DNA from: Dechloromonas denitrificans | GTDB lineage: Bacteria; Pseudomonadota; Gammaproteobacteria; Burkholderiales; Rhodocyclaceae | DNA: 64,000 nt | Reading direction: 5' to 3' | Assembly (NCBI RefSeq): GCF_020510665.1 | Contig: NZ_CP075187.1 | Coordinates: forward strand, 620,001-684,000 | The notes under the pieces: generated by a model | Told to the model about the DNA's origin: nothing | The model's input: the letters and a program-made list of their open reading frames with translations, nothing else | The model's database searches: none | Shown: positions 36,315 to 45,240 of the stretch, in pieces | Position numbering within the stretch: the first letter of the stretch is position 1 | How the letters are laid out: each line of letters starts with the position of its first letter | Translations under genes and position numbers: made by a program

Positions 36315-37565
36315 ATGTTTTCCGCGAAAGATACCCTCGCAAAAGTTGATTCCGAACTCTGGCAGGCCGTCCAGGCAGAAGTCCAGCGCCAGGAAGACCA
36401 CATCGAACTGATCGCGTCTGAAAACTACGTGAGCAAGGCCGTGATGGAAGCCCAAGGCTCCCAGCTGACCAACAAGTACGCCGAAGGCTATCCGGGTAAG
36501 CGCTACTACGGTGGCTGCGAGCACGTTGACGTCGCCGAGCAGATCGCCATCGATCGCATCAAGTCACTGTTCGGTGCCGATGCCGCCAATGTCCAGCCGA
36601 ACTCCGGTTCGCAGGCCAACCAGGCCGTGCTGATGGCTTTCTGCAAGCCGGGCGACACGATCATGGGCATGAGCCTGGCCGAAGGCGGTCACCTGACCCA
36701 CGGCATGCCGCTCAATATGTCCGGCAAGTGGTTCAACGTCGTTTCCTACGGCCTGAACGAAAAGGAAGAAATCGACTACGACAAGATGGAAGCGCTGGCC
36801 CGCGAGCACAAGCCGCGCCTGATCGTCGCTGGCGCCTCGGCTTACGCCCTGCGCATCGATTTCGAGCGTTTTGCCAAGATTGCCAAGGAAGTCGGCGCCA
36901 TTTTCTGGGTCGACATGGCCCACTATGCCGGCTTGATCGCTGCTGGCTTCTACCCGAACCCGGTGCCGTTCGCCGATGTCGTCACCACCACCACCCACAA
37001 GACCCTGCGTGGTCCGCGCGGCGGCGTGGTGCTGATGAAGGCCGAGCATGAGAAAGCGATCAATTCCGCCATCTTCCCGGGCCTGCAAGGTGGTCCGCTG
37101 ATGCACGTCATCGCAGCCAAGGCTGTTGCTTTCAAGGAAGCCGCTACGCCGGAGTTCAAGGATTACCAGGAACAGGTCATCAACAACGCCCGCGTCATGG
37201 CGCGTGTGTTGGGCGAAGAGCGCGGTCTGCGCATTGTTTCCGGTCGCACTGAAAGCCACGTTTTTCTGGTCGACCTGCGTTCCAAGAACATCACCGGCAA
37301 GGAAGCCGAAGCTGCGCTGGGTCGTGCCCACATCACGGTCAACAAGAACGGCATCCCGAACGATCCGCAGAAGCCGTTTGTTACCTCTGGTATCCGTATC
37401 GGTTCGCCGGCCATGACGACGCGTGGTTTCACCGAGATCGAAGCTGAGCAGATTGCTCACCTGATCGCCGACGTGCTCGATGCGCCGAACGATGAGGCGG
37501 TGGCAGCAACGGTTCGTGCCAAGGCGGCCGAGCTGTGCAAGCGCTTCCCGGTCTACGGGGCGTAA
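36315..37565 (+). CDS. glyA: Serine hydroxymethyltransferase
   Basis: A 416-residue PLP enzyme converting serine and tetrahydrofolate to glycine and methylene-tetrahydrofolate. Lys229 in [14 protein letters not shown] binds PLP, at the same number as in E. coli. [30 protein letters not shown] and [14 protein letters not shown] are intact. No glycine riboswitch is visible in the 39-base leader. nrdR follows after six bases, a very conserved order in proteobacteria. Confidence 0.98.
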   Translation: MFSAKDTLAKVDSELWQAVQAEVQRQEDHIELIASENYVSKAVMEAQGSQLTNKYAEGYPGKRYYGGCEHVDVAEQIAIDRIKSLFGADAANVQPNSGSQANQAVLMAFCKPGDTIMGMSLAEGGHLTHGMPLNMSGKWFNVVSYGLNEKEEIDYDKMEALAREHKPRLIVAGASAYALRIDFERFAKIAKEVGAIFWVDMAHYAGLIAAGFYPNPVPFADVVTTTTHKTLRGPRGGVVLMKAEHEKAINSAIFPGLQGGPLMHVIAAKAVAFKEAATPEFKDYQEQVINNARVMARVLGEERGLRIVSGRTESHVFLVDLRSKNITGKEAEAALGRAHITVNKNGIPNDPQKPFVTSGIRIGSPAMTTRGFTEIEAEQIAHLIADVLDAPNDEAVAATVRAKAAELCKRFPVYGA

Positions 37566-37571
37566 GCAGCC

Positions 37572-38036
37572 GTGAAATGCCCTTTCTGCGGTGCTGATGA
37601 AACGGCGGTCGCTGATACCCGTCTCAATGACGAAGGCGATCTCGTTCGTCGCCGCAGGAAGTGCAATGTTTGCGACAAACGCTTTACAACCTACGAGCGG
37701 GCGGAAATCCGCTTGCCGCAGGTGGTCAAGAAGAATGGTTCGCGCACAGAGTTCAGTCGCGACAAGCTGCGCGCCAGCCTGGAGCTGGCGTTGCGCAAGC
37801 GTCCGGTGTCGACCGATTCGGTTGATGCGGCGATTGCTGAAATCGAAGAAAAACTGCTGACGGCCGGTGAGCGTGAAATTACCTCGCAACAGGTCGGTGA
37901 ATTGGTCATGCGCGAGCTGAAGAAGCTCGACAAGGTGGCTTATATTCGCTTTGCCTCGGTTTATCGCAACTTCGAAGACGTGGATGCCTTTTCCCGGGCT
38001 ATCCGCGAAGTTTCTCCCAACGAAAAGAAAAAATGA
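37572..38036 (+). CDS. nrdR: Transcriptional repressor NrdR, GTG start
   Basis: A 154-residue repressor of ribonucleotide reductase genes. The zinc ribbon uses Cys3/Cys6 and Cys31/Cys34 (MKCPFC, KCNVC); the ATP-cone domain (about 50-140) senses ATP/dATP. GTG 37572 gives the universal MKCPFC start. The stop overlaps the ribD start by four bases (ATGA). No nrd genes are in the window, so it acts at distant sites. Confidence 0.97.
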   Translation: MKCPFCGADETAVADTRLNDEGDLVRRRRKCNVCDKRFTTYERAEIRLPQVVKKNGSRTEFSRDKLRASLELALRKRPVSTDSVDAAIAEIEEKLLTAGEREITSQQVGELVMRELKKLDKVAYIRFASVYRNFEDVDAFSRAIREVSPNEKKK

Positions 38037-39121
38037 GTTTTTCTGCCGTCGACCACGGCAACATGGCCCGTGCGCTCCAATTGGCCGAGCAGGGCTTGTG
38101 GACGACTTCGCCCAATCCGCGTGTTGGCTGCGTGCTGGTGCGCGATGGTCTGATTGTCGGTGAAGGCTGGCATCAAAAGGCCGGTGAGCCGCACGCCGAA
38201 GTGCATGCCTTGCGCGCCGCTGGCGACAAGGCGCGCGGTGCGACGGCCTATGTCACGCTTGAACCGTGCAGTCATTACGGGCGTACCCCGCCGTGCGCCG
38301 AGGCGCTGATCGCCGCGGGCGTGTCGCGCGTGGTGGCGGCGATGACCGATCCGAATCCGCTGGTTGCCGGCAAGGGCCTGGCCATGTTGCAGGCAGCAGG
38401 CATCGAAACGGCGAGCGGCCTGCTGGAAAACGAGGCGCGCGAACTCAATATCGGTTTTGTCTCGCGCATGACGCGTGGCCGGCCGTGGTTGCGCCTCAAG
38501 GCGGCGGCTAGTCTGGATGGCAAGACAGCGTTGAATAACGGCGTCAGCCAGTGGATTACCGGGCCGGAAGCGCGGCGTGACGGACATTGCTGGCGGGCCA
38601 GGGCATGTGCCATCCTGACGGGCATCGGTACGGTGCGCGATGACGATCCGCAACTCAATGTGCGAGAGGTGGCAACGACGCGTCAGCCCTTGCGGGTGAT
38701 TGTTGATAGTCGTCTGGAAATATCGCTTGCGGCGCGTATTCTGCAAGGCGGCGCGGTGCTTGTGGCTGGCGCGGTCGATAATCCGGAAAAAGCAGCTTTG
38801 CTGCGGTCGACCGGGGCAGAAGTCGTGATTTTGCCCAATCCGGCAGGCAAGGTTGAGCTGAAGGCCTTGCTTGAAGAGCTGGGGCGACGCGGCATCAACG
38901 AGGTGCACGCCGAGGCGGGCTTCAAACTCAACGGGTCCCTGGTGCGCGAAGGCTTGGTCGATGAGCTGCTGCTTTACCTGGCGCCCTGTCTGATTGGCGA
39001 TGCAGCCAGCGGCCTGTTCAACTTGCCGGAATTGACTAGCCTGAGCGGCAAACGCTTGCTGCAGGTGCGCGATCTGCGTCAGCTTGGCGAAGATATTCGC
39101 CTGATCGCACGTTTCCGCTAG
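38033..39121 (+). CDS. ribD: Bifunctional riboflavin biosynthesis deaminase/reductase
   Basis: A 362-residue enzyme for two steps of riboflavin synthesis. The N-terminal deaminase (about 1-145) has the zinc site HAEVHAL and [11 protein letters not shown]; the C-terminal reductase (about 150-362) has the [12 protein letters not shown] start and a [19 protein letters not shown] NADPH region. It overlaps nrdR by four bases. Its last 86 bases overlap the 3' end of the convergent moeB gene. No FMN riboswitch is seen because it is internal to an operon. Confidence 0.96.
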   Translation: MSFSAVDHGNMARALQLAEQGLWTTSPNPRVGCVLVRDGLIVGEGWHQKAGEPHAEVHALRAAGDKARGATAYVTLEPCSHYGRTPPCAEALIAAGVSRVVAAMTDPNPLVAGKGLAMLQAAGIETASGLLENEARELNIGFVSRMTRGRPWLRLKAAASLDGKTALNNGVSQWITGPEARRDGHCWRARACAILTGIGTVRDDDPQLNVREVATTRQPLRVIVDSRLEISLAARILQGGAVLVAGAVDNPEKAALLRSTGAEVVILPNPAGKVELKALLEELGRRGINEVHAEAGFKLNGSLVREGLVDELLLYLAPCLIGDAASGLFNLPELTSLSGKRLLQVRDLRQLGEDIRLIARFR

Positions 39122-39863
39122 GGCCGCAAACAGCGCAGGCGGCATCCTGCTTGAACTTGATGGTGCGCCATTCCATATCCAGTGCGTCGAGCAGCAGCAA
39201 GCGACCGCCTAGCGTCTGGCCGATGCCGGCTGCCAGTTTGAGTGCTTCGGCAGCCTGCATGGTGCCGATGATCCCGGTGAGCGGCGCAAAGACTCCCATG
39301 ATGGCGCAGCGGGTTTCGTCAACATCTTCCCCTTCCGGGAAGAGGCAGTGATAACACGGTGCATCGTCACTTCTCAGGTCGTAGACGCTGATCTGCCCGT
39401 CAAAACGGATGGCAGCACCTGAAACAAGTGGTTTCCTGTGGTGTACGCAGGCGCGATTGATCGCGTGGCGTGTGGCGAAATTGTCGGTGCAGTCGAGCAC
39501 GATGTCAGCCTTGGCCACAAGGTTGTCCAGATCGCTGCCTGACAGACGCTGCTTGAGGGGAACGATCTCGATCTCGGGATTGATTGCCGTCAGCGCCTCT
39601 TGTCCAGAGCGTACTTTGTCGGTGCCGACACGGGCCTGGGTGTGCATGATCTGCCGTTGCAGGTTGGTGAAATCAACCGTGTCGTCATCAACCAGAGTGA
39701 TTTTTCCAATCCCGGCAGAGGCGAGATAAAGGGCGGCGGGTGAGCCTAAGCCGCCAGCGCCGATGATCAGGACGTGGCTGGCAAGAATACGGGCTTGTCC
39801 ATCTATGCCGATGGCATCAAGCAGGATGTGGCGGCTGTAGCGGAGAAGTTGGTTGTCGTTCAT
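39036..39863 (-). CDS. moeB: MoeB/ThiF-family E1-like adenylyltransferase
   Basis: A 275-residue enzyme that adenylates the C-terminus of a small sulfur-carrier protein (MoaD or ThiS). GAGGLGSPAALYLASAG is the nucleotide loop, NLQRQ and DCTDNFATR are hallmarks, and two CxxC pairs (CYHC, CAVC) bind zinc. MoeB usually ends just after the second pair (about 250 residues); here about 25 more codons run into convergent ribD. MoeB and ThiF are not separable by eye. ATG 39863 (MNDNQLL) is chosen over a longer frame. Confidence 0.87.
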   Translation of the reverse strand: MNDNQLLRYSRHILLDAIGIDGQARILASHVLIIGAGGLGSPAALYLASAGIGKITLVDDDTVDFTNLQRQIMHTQARVGTDKVRSGQEALTAINPEIEIVPLKQRLSGSDLDNLVAKADIVLDCTDNFATRHAINRACVHHRKPLVSGAAIRFDGQISVYDLRSDDAPCYHCLFPEGEDVDETRCAIMGVFAPLTGIIGTMQAAEALKLAAGIGQTLGGRLLLLDALDMEWRTIKFKQDAACAVCGPSGNVRSGEYLRQADADRAPAASVCRSG

Positions 39864-39923
39864 TCGTGCTTGCGTGAAGGGGCTTTCCACCTGCCGACTT
39901 GCGCCGACACGAGGCATCCCGTT

Positions 39924-40325
39924 CTATTTATATTCCCGCCACTCCGGCGGCGTGTCGTCGTGGTCGCCGTGCGGGTGATGCTCCCAAGCCTTGACGTAGG
40001 CTTCCTGCGAGGAGCGCTTGATGCGCCGCTCGGGGGCGCCAATGTTATGTAGCTGAGTATCTTCGACGTAGTGGATGAGCGCACGCGTCAGCTTGCTCAT
40101 CAAGGTGTTGTCGAGGTGGAAACCCTTGTCTTCCAGGTGGCCTTCAAGCTCTTCCAGCGTATGTTGGGTCAGCTCGTAGCTGACGCCGACCACCCGTTTT
40201 TCATGTTTTGGTTCGACGGCAACCTCATCGAGAGTCAGCAGGTCGTCAGCCGCTTCCGGCACTTGGCCGGGGGGGAATTTTGCAAACAGGATTTCGCGCT
40301 TTTTCTTGAGATCCGCGTTAGTCAT
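39924..40325 (-). CDS. Conserved hypothetical acidic protein
   Basis: A 133-residue soluble protein not assigned to a named family. It is charged and helical, with a Lys/Arg-rich start, an acidic middle (TLEELEGHLEDKGFHLDN) and a His/Asp-rich end (HHPHGDHDD) that might bind metal. GGGAGGG immediately precedes two consecutive ATG codons; the second is chosen for spacing. It sits between ctpA and moeB on the minus strand with 17-60 base gaps. Confidence 0.6.
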   Translation of the reverse strand: MTNADLKKKREILFAKFPPGQVPEAADDLLTLDEVAVEPKHEKRVVGVSYELTQHTLEELEGHLEDKGFHLDNTLMSKLTRALIHYVEDTQLHNIGAPERRIKRSSQEAYVKAWEHHPHGDHDDTPPEWREYK

Positions 40326-40345
40326 CATCCCTCCCGGTGGCTGAA

Positions 40346-41773
40346 TTACTGAGCCTTATTTTGCATGATCTGAAGCCCCTTGAGAAGATTCAGGGCTTGC
40401 TGGAACTGATAGTCGGTCTTCGAGGCATATTCCAGGCGGGGCGGCATGTCCTCGTCGCTCTCGTCCTTGCTGCTCTTGTCCTTGGTCGTCTTGGCCGGGG
40501 CTTTTTGCTGGAGCTTGGGTTCCGGCTTGGCCACTTCCTTGGGCGTCTCTTTTTCCTTGTCGTTGATCAGGTGACGGTCAAGGTCTGCTTCGCGGATACG
40601 CATGCCGCCGCCACTGCCGTTCGCGGTTTCTTCAACGAGGATGTCGGGAACAATGCCCTTGGCTTGGATCGAACGGCCATCCGGCGTGTAGTAACGCGCC
40701 GTGGTGAGCTTGATCGCCGTGTTGCCCGGCAGCGGCAGGACTGACTGGACCGAGCCCTTGCCGAAGGTCTGCGTGCCGAGGATGACTGCACGTTTGTGGT
40801 CCTGCAGTGCGCCGGCAACAATCTCAGAGGCCGAAGCCGAGCCGCTGTTGACCAGAACAACCATGGCTACTTTTTTGGCCTCGACCGGCATCACCTTGAG
40901 CGGGTCTTCCTTGCCGCCGCGCAGATAGTCCTGCGGACGGGCCCGGAACTCCTGCTTGGCGTCGGGAGTGCGGCCGTCTGTCGAGACGATTTTGACATCG
41001 GGTGGCAGGAAGGCTGCAGAGACGCCAATGGCGCTGTTCAGCAAACCACCCGGATCATTGCGCAAATCGAGGACCAGGCCTTGCAGCTTGTTGCCGTTTT
41101 CCTTGTACAGGCCGGCAACGTGACGGGCGATATCCGCCGTTGTGTTTTCCTGGAACTGGGTGATGCGTACCCAGCCATAGCCCGGCTCAACCAGTTTCGA
41201 CTTGACGCTCTGGACCTTGATGACTTCGCGGATCAGCGTGACTTCGATCGGCTTGGTTTCGCCTTTGCGCAAAATCGAAATTTTGAGCGGTGTTTTCGGC
41301 TTGCCACGCATTTTCTTTACGGCTTCGGCCAGGGTCAGGCCCTTGACCGGGGTGTCATCGAGTTTGAAGATCAGGTCGCCCGCTTTCAGGCCGGCCCGGT
41401 AAGCCGGTGTATCTTCGATGGGGGAAACCACCTTGACCAGGCCGTCTTCCATGCCGACTTCGATGCCCAGCCCCCCGAATTCGCCTTGAGTGCCGACCTG
41501 GAGATCCTTGAATGCGTCGGCATCAAGGTAGGTGGAGTGTGGGTCGAGGTTGGAAAGCATGCCGGAAATGGCATTGGTGATCATCTTCTTGTCTTCGACC
41601 GGCTCGACATAGCCTTGCTTGATTGCGCTGTACACCTCCGCAAAGGTGCGCAATTCGTCGATCGGCAAGCCTGCTTTACTCTCCTTGTCGGCGAAGGCCG
41701 GGAGATTCAGGCTGATGAGTGCGCCGGCGACAAAGGCGCCCGCAACCAAACTGATTGTTTTCGTTTTGCTCAT
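40346..41773 (-). CDS. ctpA: S41-family C-terminal processing peptidase
   Basis: A 475-residue exported serine protease. An uncleaved-anchor or signal segment (about 8-28) leads to an N-terminal helical part, a PDZ domain (about 80-170), and the catalytic core with Ser in NSGSASASEI and Lys in TFGKGSVQ forming the Ser/Lys dyad. A charged Lys/Glu linker and a C-terminal helical tail follow. CtpA enzymes degrade periplasmic proteins, often cell-wall hydrolases. The start overlaps the upstream EnvC-like stop (ATGA), tying protease and hydrolase activator together. Confidence 0.94.
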   Translation of the reverse strand: MSKTKTISLVAGAFVAGALISLNLPAFADKESKAGLPIDELRTFAEVYSAIKQGYVEPVEDKKMITNAISGMLSNLDPHSTYLDADAFKDLQVGTQGEFGGLGIEVGMEDGLVKVVSPIEDTPAYRAGLKAGDLIFKLDDTPVKGLTLAEAVKKMRGKPKTPLKISILRKGETKPIEVTLIREVIKVQSVKSKLVEPGYGWVRITQFQENTTADIARHVAGLYKENGNKLQGLVLDLRNDPGGLLNSAIGVSAAFLPPDVKIVSTDGRTPDAKQEFRARPQDYLRGGKEDPLKVMPVEAKKVAMVVLVNSGSASASEIVAGALQDHKRAVILGTQTFGKGSVQSVLPLPGNTAIKLTTARYYTPDGRSIQAKGIVPDILVEETANGSGGGMRIREADLDRHLINDKEKETPKEVAKPEPKLQQKAPAKTTKDKSSKDESDEDMPPRLEYASKTDYQFQQALNLLKGLQIMQNKAQ

Positions 41774-43203
41774 TTCAAACTGGCCCATTTCATCGGGTCG
41801 ATCGGTTGCCCTTGGTGGCGGAGTTCAAAGTATAAACCGGATTCCGGGTTGCCTCCGCTGTTGCCTGCGGTGGCGATGGTTTCTCCGCCCTTGATGTTCT
41901 GGCCGACCTGTTTGAGCAAGGACTCGTTGTTGCCATAGATCGAGAGGTAGGCATCGCCGTGGTCGACGATTAGGATATTGCCAAAACCGCGCATCCAGTC
42001 GGCAAAGACCACGCGGCCGCTGGCCACGGCCTTGACTTCGCTGCCGCCAGCGGCACGAATGAAGAGTCCGCGCCAGGTGCCGCCGCCATCGCGCGGCGAG
42101 CCGAAGCGGCCGCTGACCGTGCCGCGCACAGGCAGGCGGAGGCTGCCTTTCTGGCGGGCAAAATTACCGTTGCTGGCAACCGGTTCGTAGTTGTTTTCGG
42201 CTTCGACGGGTTTCTGGCGTGGCGCTTCGGCGGTTTCTTCTCTGCGGGGCGGGGTTTTCGATTCCGGCTCGGTACGCTGTTTTGCTTTTTGGCGCGCCGC
42301 CTCGGCTATTTTTGCTGCCTCCGCCGCGCGAGCCGCTTCTGCTGCCTTGGCGGCCTGTGCGGCGAGTATTTTCGACAGTCGGTCGATCAGGCTGGTCAGG
42401 CGTTTTTCATTCTGCTGAAGATTGCCGATTTCCTTGCGCTGGGCGGCTACCTTGTCCGATATCTGGGCGTGCAGACGTTTGCGCTCTTCGCGCTGCTTGT
42501 TGAGTTCGGCGACGCGAACCTGTTGCTGTGCTTCAACTTCTTTCAGTTCTGCCGCTTGTTCCTTGGCATCTGCTGCCAGGGCGCGCTTCTTGTCGAGTGT
42601 GGCGTTGATCTCGCCCATCAACTCGGCCCGGGTCAAGGCAATGGCCGAAAAATAATGGAGATCGCGCGCGACCTGGTTGGGGTCGTCGCCGTTGAGCAGT
42701 AGCTGGAGAGAGTCCGGGGTGCCGCGCAGGTATTGCTTGTAGAGCAGCTTTTCGAGCTGGCTTTGTTGCTGGTTGAGTGTGACTGCCAGTTCCTTTGACT
42801 GCTGCTCAAGGTTTTCGAGTCTCTTTTGCAGTCGACCGCGCTGGTCGGTCAGTTCGTGAAGCTCGCGTTGCAGCCGGGATATCTGGCGTTCGGATTCGCG
42901 CAGGCGATCAGCAGCGTCTGCCTTGTTTTCTTCACTGGTGTTGAGGTCCTTGCGCAGTCCCTCGATCCTGCCGCGCAGTTCGCCAAGGTCGGCCTGACGC
43001 TCGGCGATTTCAGGCGTGGCGGTCGGCGATGGCGCGGCTTTCTTGGCAGCATGGGCTGGCGTCAGGGTCAGTGCCGACAAGGCCAGAACGCATGTCGCTG
43101 CAGCACGCAGCGCCGGGGCGCAAATGGAGATTTTTTTCGGCAAATATTTCAACGGCCTTGGGTGGGTGTCTGGGGCGGGCGAAGCGAACGAATTTGCACG
43201 CAC
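41770..43203 (-). CDS. envC: EnvC-like murein hydrolase activator (degenerate M23/LytM)
   Basis: A 477-residue exported protein: leader ending TPAHAA (about residue 52), a long coiled coil (about 65-310, with ESERQISRLQRELHEL and an Ala/Lys/Glu-rich end), then a LytM domain (about 355-477). The zinc ligands of active M23 peptidases are missing: WRGLFI stands where HxGxD is expected and YFELRH where HxH is expected. This matches EnvC, which activates amidases instead of cutting peptidoglycan. The first ATG is used; a later start is possible. Confidence 0.88.
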   Translation of the reverse strand: MRANSFASPAPDTHPRPLKYLPKKISICAPALRAAATCVLALSALTLTPAHAAKKAAPSPTATPEIAERQADLGELRGRIEGLRKDLNTSEENKADAADRLRESERQISRLQRELHELTDQRGRLQKRLENLEQQSKELAVTLNQQQSQLEKLLYKQYLRGTPDSLQLLLNGDDPNQVARDLHYFSAIALTRAELMGEINATLDKKRALAADAKEQAAELKEVEAQQQVRVAELNKQREERKRLHAQISDKVAAQRKEIGNLQQNEKRLTSLIDRLSKILAAQAAKAAEAARAAEAAKIAEAARQKAKQRTEPESKTPPRREETAEAPRQKPVEAENNYEPVASNGNFARQKGSLRLPVRGTVSGRFGSPRDGGGTWRGLFIRAAGGSEVKAVASGRVVFADWMRGFGNILIVDHGDAYLSIYGNNESLLKQVGQNIKGGETIATAGNSGGNPESGLYFELRHQGQPIDPMKWASLK

Positions 43204-43247
43204 GGATTTCCCTGATTGATGTTGATTAAGGTCGGCGAAACCGAAAC

Positions 43248-43262
43248 CATTATTTTATAATG
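43248..43262. promoter_or_regulatory. AT-rich palindrome overlapping a perfect -10, candidate ArsR operator
   Basis: CATTAT-TTT-ATAATG is a perfect inverted repeat, and TATAAT (43256-43261) within it fits a -10 box 29 bases before the ArsR-family start. An operator here would block RNA polymerase directly, as ArsR repressors do. No clear -35 hexamer is seen. Confidence 0.5.
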
Positions 43263-43290
43263 ATCCATTCACCGATAACGAGGTTTTATC

Positions 43291-43608
43291 TTGGAAGCTC
43301 CTTCCGTCAATCTGATCGACAAGCAGGAACACATCGAAATGGCTGCGCGTGCGCTCAAAGCCATCGCGCATCCGCTGCGTCTGAAAATTCTGTGTGTCCT
43401 GGGGGATCAGGAAGCCTGTGTGCAGGAGATCGTCGAAGCGGTCGGAACCTCGCAAAGCAATATTTCCCAGCATCTGGCGATTTTGCGTGAGAAGGGCGTT
43501 TTGTTGACGCGCAAGGATGCGAATCGTGTTTTTTATCGGGTAGGCGATCAGCGTACCCTGCAGCTCGTCGGTATGATGCGCGAAGTGTTTTGTGGTGTAG
43601 AGGAATAG
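43291..43608 (+). CDS. ArsR-family repressor with BigR/SqrR-like cysteine pair
   Basis: A 105-residue winged-helix dimeric repressor (HPLRLKIL, then SQSNISQHLAILREKGVL as the recognition helix). There is no arsenic-type CxC motif; instead one Cys lies in LKILCVL (about residue 35) and one at the C-terminus in REVFC, the positions used as a persulfide-sensing thiol pair in BigR/SqrR/YgaV proteins (known family). TTG 43291 follows GAGG; ATG 43339 would truncate helix 1. The next gene is a rhodanese, fitting sulfide or persulfide stress control. Confidence 0.78.
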   Translation: MEAPSVNLIDKQEHIEMAARALKAIAHPLRLKILCVLGDQEACVQEIVEAVGTSQSNISQHLAILREKGVLLTRKDANRVFYRVGDQRTLQLVGMMREVFCGVEE

Positions 43609-43612
43609 TTGA

Positions 43613-44038
43613 ATGCCGATGGATTTTATTAATCAGAATATCCTGCTCATTTCGCTGGTGGCCATGAGCGCCTTTGGTTTGCTCATGCCCTTGCTCAAGG
43701 GGCGTCGCGCCAACGAGTTGAGTCCCGCCGAGGCGACCCAGCTGATCAATCGGGAAGATGCGCATATCGTCGATGTGCGCGAGGCTGATGAATTTGCTGC
43801 CGGCCACTTGCCGGAAGCCAGGCACATTCCGCTGGCCAAACTGGCTGAGCGGGCCGGCGAGCTCGAAAAATTCAAGGACAAGCCGCTCATCATTTGCTGT
43901 GCCGCCGGTATGCGTTCGGCCAAAGGGTGTGGCGAACTGGGCAAGCTTGGTTTTGCCAAGGTGTACAGCCTGGCAGGTGGGGTTGATGCCTGGGTGGGCG
44001 CCGGTTACCCGGTCAAGAAGGGTAACCGCAACAAATGA
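43613..44038 (+). CDS. Membrane-anchored rhodanese-like protein
   Basis: A 141-residue protein with one N-terminal membrane helix (about 8-27, ILLISLVAMSAFGLLMPLL) and a single rhodanese domain (about 35-135). The active loop CCAAGMRS carries the catalytic Cys. Likely a sulfurtransferase facing the cytoplasm. It starts four bases after the ArsR gene and its stop overlaps grxC by four bases. This trio ahead of secB is typical of betaproteobacteria. Confidence 0.9.
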   Translation: MPMDFINQNILLISLVAMSAFGLLMPLLKGRRANELSPAEATQLINREDAHIVDVREADEFAAGHLPEARHIPLAKLAERAGELEKFKDKPLIICCAAGMRSAKGCGELGKLGFAKVYSLAGGVDAWVGAGYPVKKGNRNK

Positions 44039-44295
44039 GTGCGCATGTCCTGATGTATACGACCGCTGTTTGTCCTTACTGCGTGCGAGCCAAGCAATTG
44101 CTGGCGGCACGGGGTGTGACGGGCATCGAAGAGGTTCGGGTTGATCTCGATCCGGCGCGTCGCGAGGAAATGATGCAGCGCACGCAGCGGCGTACCGTGC
44201 CGCAAATTTATATTGGCGAGACGCATGTCGGTGGTTGTGACGACCTGATTGCGCTCGATGCGGCAGGCAAGCTCAAACCCTTGCTTGGCGCCTGA
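44035..44295 (+). CDS. grxC: Glutaredoxin 3
   Basis: An 86-residue thioredoxin-fold protein with the dithiol site CPYC (YTTAVCPYCVRAKQLL), the cis-Pro TVPQIYIG and HVGGCDDL motifs, as in E. coli GrxC. It reduces glutathione mixed disulfides in the cytoplasm. ATGA overlap with the rhodanese gene. Confidence 0.96.
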   Translation: MSAHVLMYTTAVCPYCVRAKQLLAARGVTGIEEVRVDLDPARREEMMQRTQRRTVPQIYIGETHVGGCDDLIALDAAGKLKPLLGA

Positions 44296-44328
44296 ACCCG
44301 ATAACCATTAATTTACTGAAAGAAAATC

Positions 44329-44790
44329 ATGGAACAAAACGAACAGCCCGTCTTCGGTATTGAAAAGCTCTACGTCAAGGATCTCTCCATCGAAGTGCCG
44401 AATGCGCCGGAAATCTTCCTGGCGAGCGAAGCTCCGCAGGTTGAAATCAGCCTGAATACCGGTGGTCGTGGCGTTGGCGAAGGTGTTTTCGAAGTCGTGC
44501 TGACGGTGACGGTGACTGCCAAGCTGGGCGAAAAGACGGTTTTCCTGGTTGAAGTCGGTCAGGCCGGTGTTTTCCGCATCATGAATGTGCCGGATGAGCA
44601 AATCGAGCCGCTGATTGCCGTTGCTTGCCCGAACCTGCTGTTCCCGTATGCCCGCGAAGCCATTTCGACGGCGGTAACCCGCGCCGGTTTCTCGCCGATC
44701 GTGCTCCAGCCGGTGAATTTCGAATCGATGTACATGCAGCGTCTGCAAGAGCAGGCTGCTGCAGAGCAACCAGAAGCAACGCTGCAATAA
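44329..44790 (+). CDS. secB: Protein-export chaperone SecB
   Basis: A 153-residue tetrameric chaperone that keeps preproteins unfolded and delivers them to SecA. Typical segments: FGIEKLYVKDLSIEVPNAP, LTVTVTAKLGEKTVFLVE and CPNLLFPYAREAIS. GAAAG precedes the start. Three bases separate it from the SH3 gene, and gpsA follows, the usual secB-gpsA neighbourhood. Confidence 0.97.
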   Translation: MEQNEQPVFGIEKLYVKDLSIEVPNAPEIFLASEAPQVEISLNTGGRGVGEGVFEVVLTVTVTAKLGEKTVFLVEVGQAGVFRIMNVPDEQIEPLIAVACPNLLFPYAREAISTAVTRAGFSPIVLQPVNFESMYMQRLQEQAAAEQPEATLQ

Positions 44791-44793
44791 GCC

Positions 44794-45240
44794 ATGACCA
44801 TCTGGCGCCGGGCACTGCCCTTCATTGCATTGCTCGGTGCTGCAGGTGCAGCACCGGCTGTCGAATATCGTTCGGTCGATGTACCGGCAGCCGTGCTTTA
44901 CGATTCACCTTCGCAGAAGGGCAAGAAGCTCTATCTGATCAAGGCGCAGACGCCGGTCGAGGTGATTGTCCGCCTTGAGGGATGGTTCAAGATTCGCGAT
45001 GCCGAAGGCTCGCTGGCCTGGGTTGAGTCGCGCTATCTCGGTGATCGCCGGACGCTCGTCGTCACAGCGCTGAAGGCTGAAATCCGTCAATCGGACAAGG
45101 CTGACGCTCCTGTTTTGCTCGAACTCGACAAATGGGTGGCGGTTGAACTGGTCGAGCCGGCTTCGCCGGGATGGGCCAAGGTGCGCCATCGTGATGGCGT
45201 GACCGGCTATATTCGTTCGACGCAGGTCTGGGGTCTATGA
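44794..45240 (+). CDS. Exported protein with two bacterial SH3-like domains
   Basis: A 148-residue protein with a signal peptide (about 1-22, [10 protein letters not shown]) and two SH3b-type repeats, about 25-85 ([13 protein letters not shown]...[20 protein letters not shown]) and about 90-148 (ending [14 protein letters not shown]). Such domains bind cell-wall peptides. It lies between secB and gpsA, overlapping gpsA by four bases. Specific role unknown. Confidence 0.82.
   Translation: MTIWRRALPFIALLGAAGAAPAVEYRSVDVPAAVLYDSPSQKGKKLYLIKAQTPVEVIVRLEGWFKIRDAEGSLAWVESRYLGDRRTLVVTALKAEIRQSDKADAPVLLELDKWVAVELVEPASPGWAKVRHRDGVTGYIRSTQVWGL

Noticed and set aside
41770..43203. Active M23 peptidase
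   Set aside because: The zinc-binding His/Asp residues are replaced, as in EnvC.
43291..43608. Arsenic-responsive ArsR repressor
   Set aside because: Lacks the metal-binding cysteine pattern; the cysteine pair and rhodanese neighbour fit sulfur sensing better.
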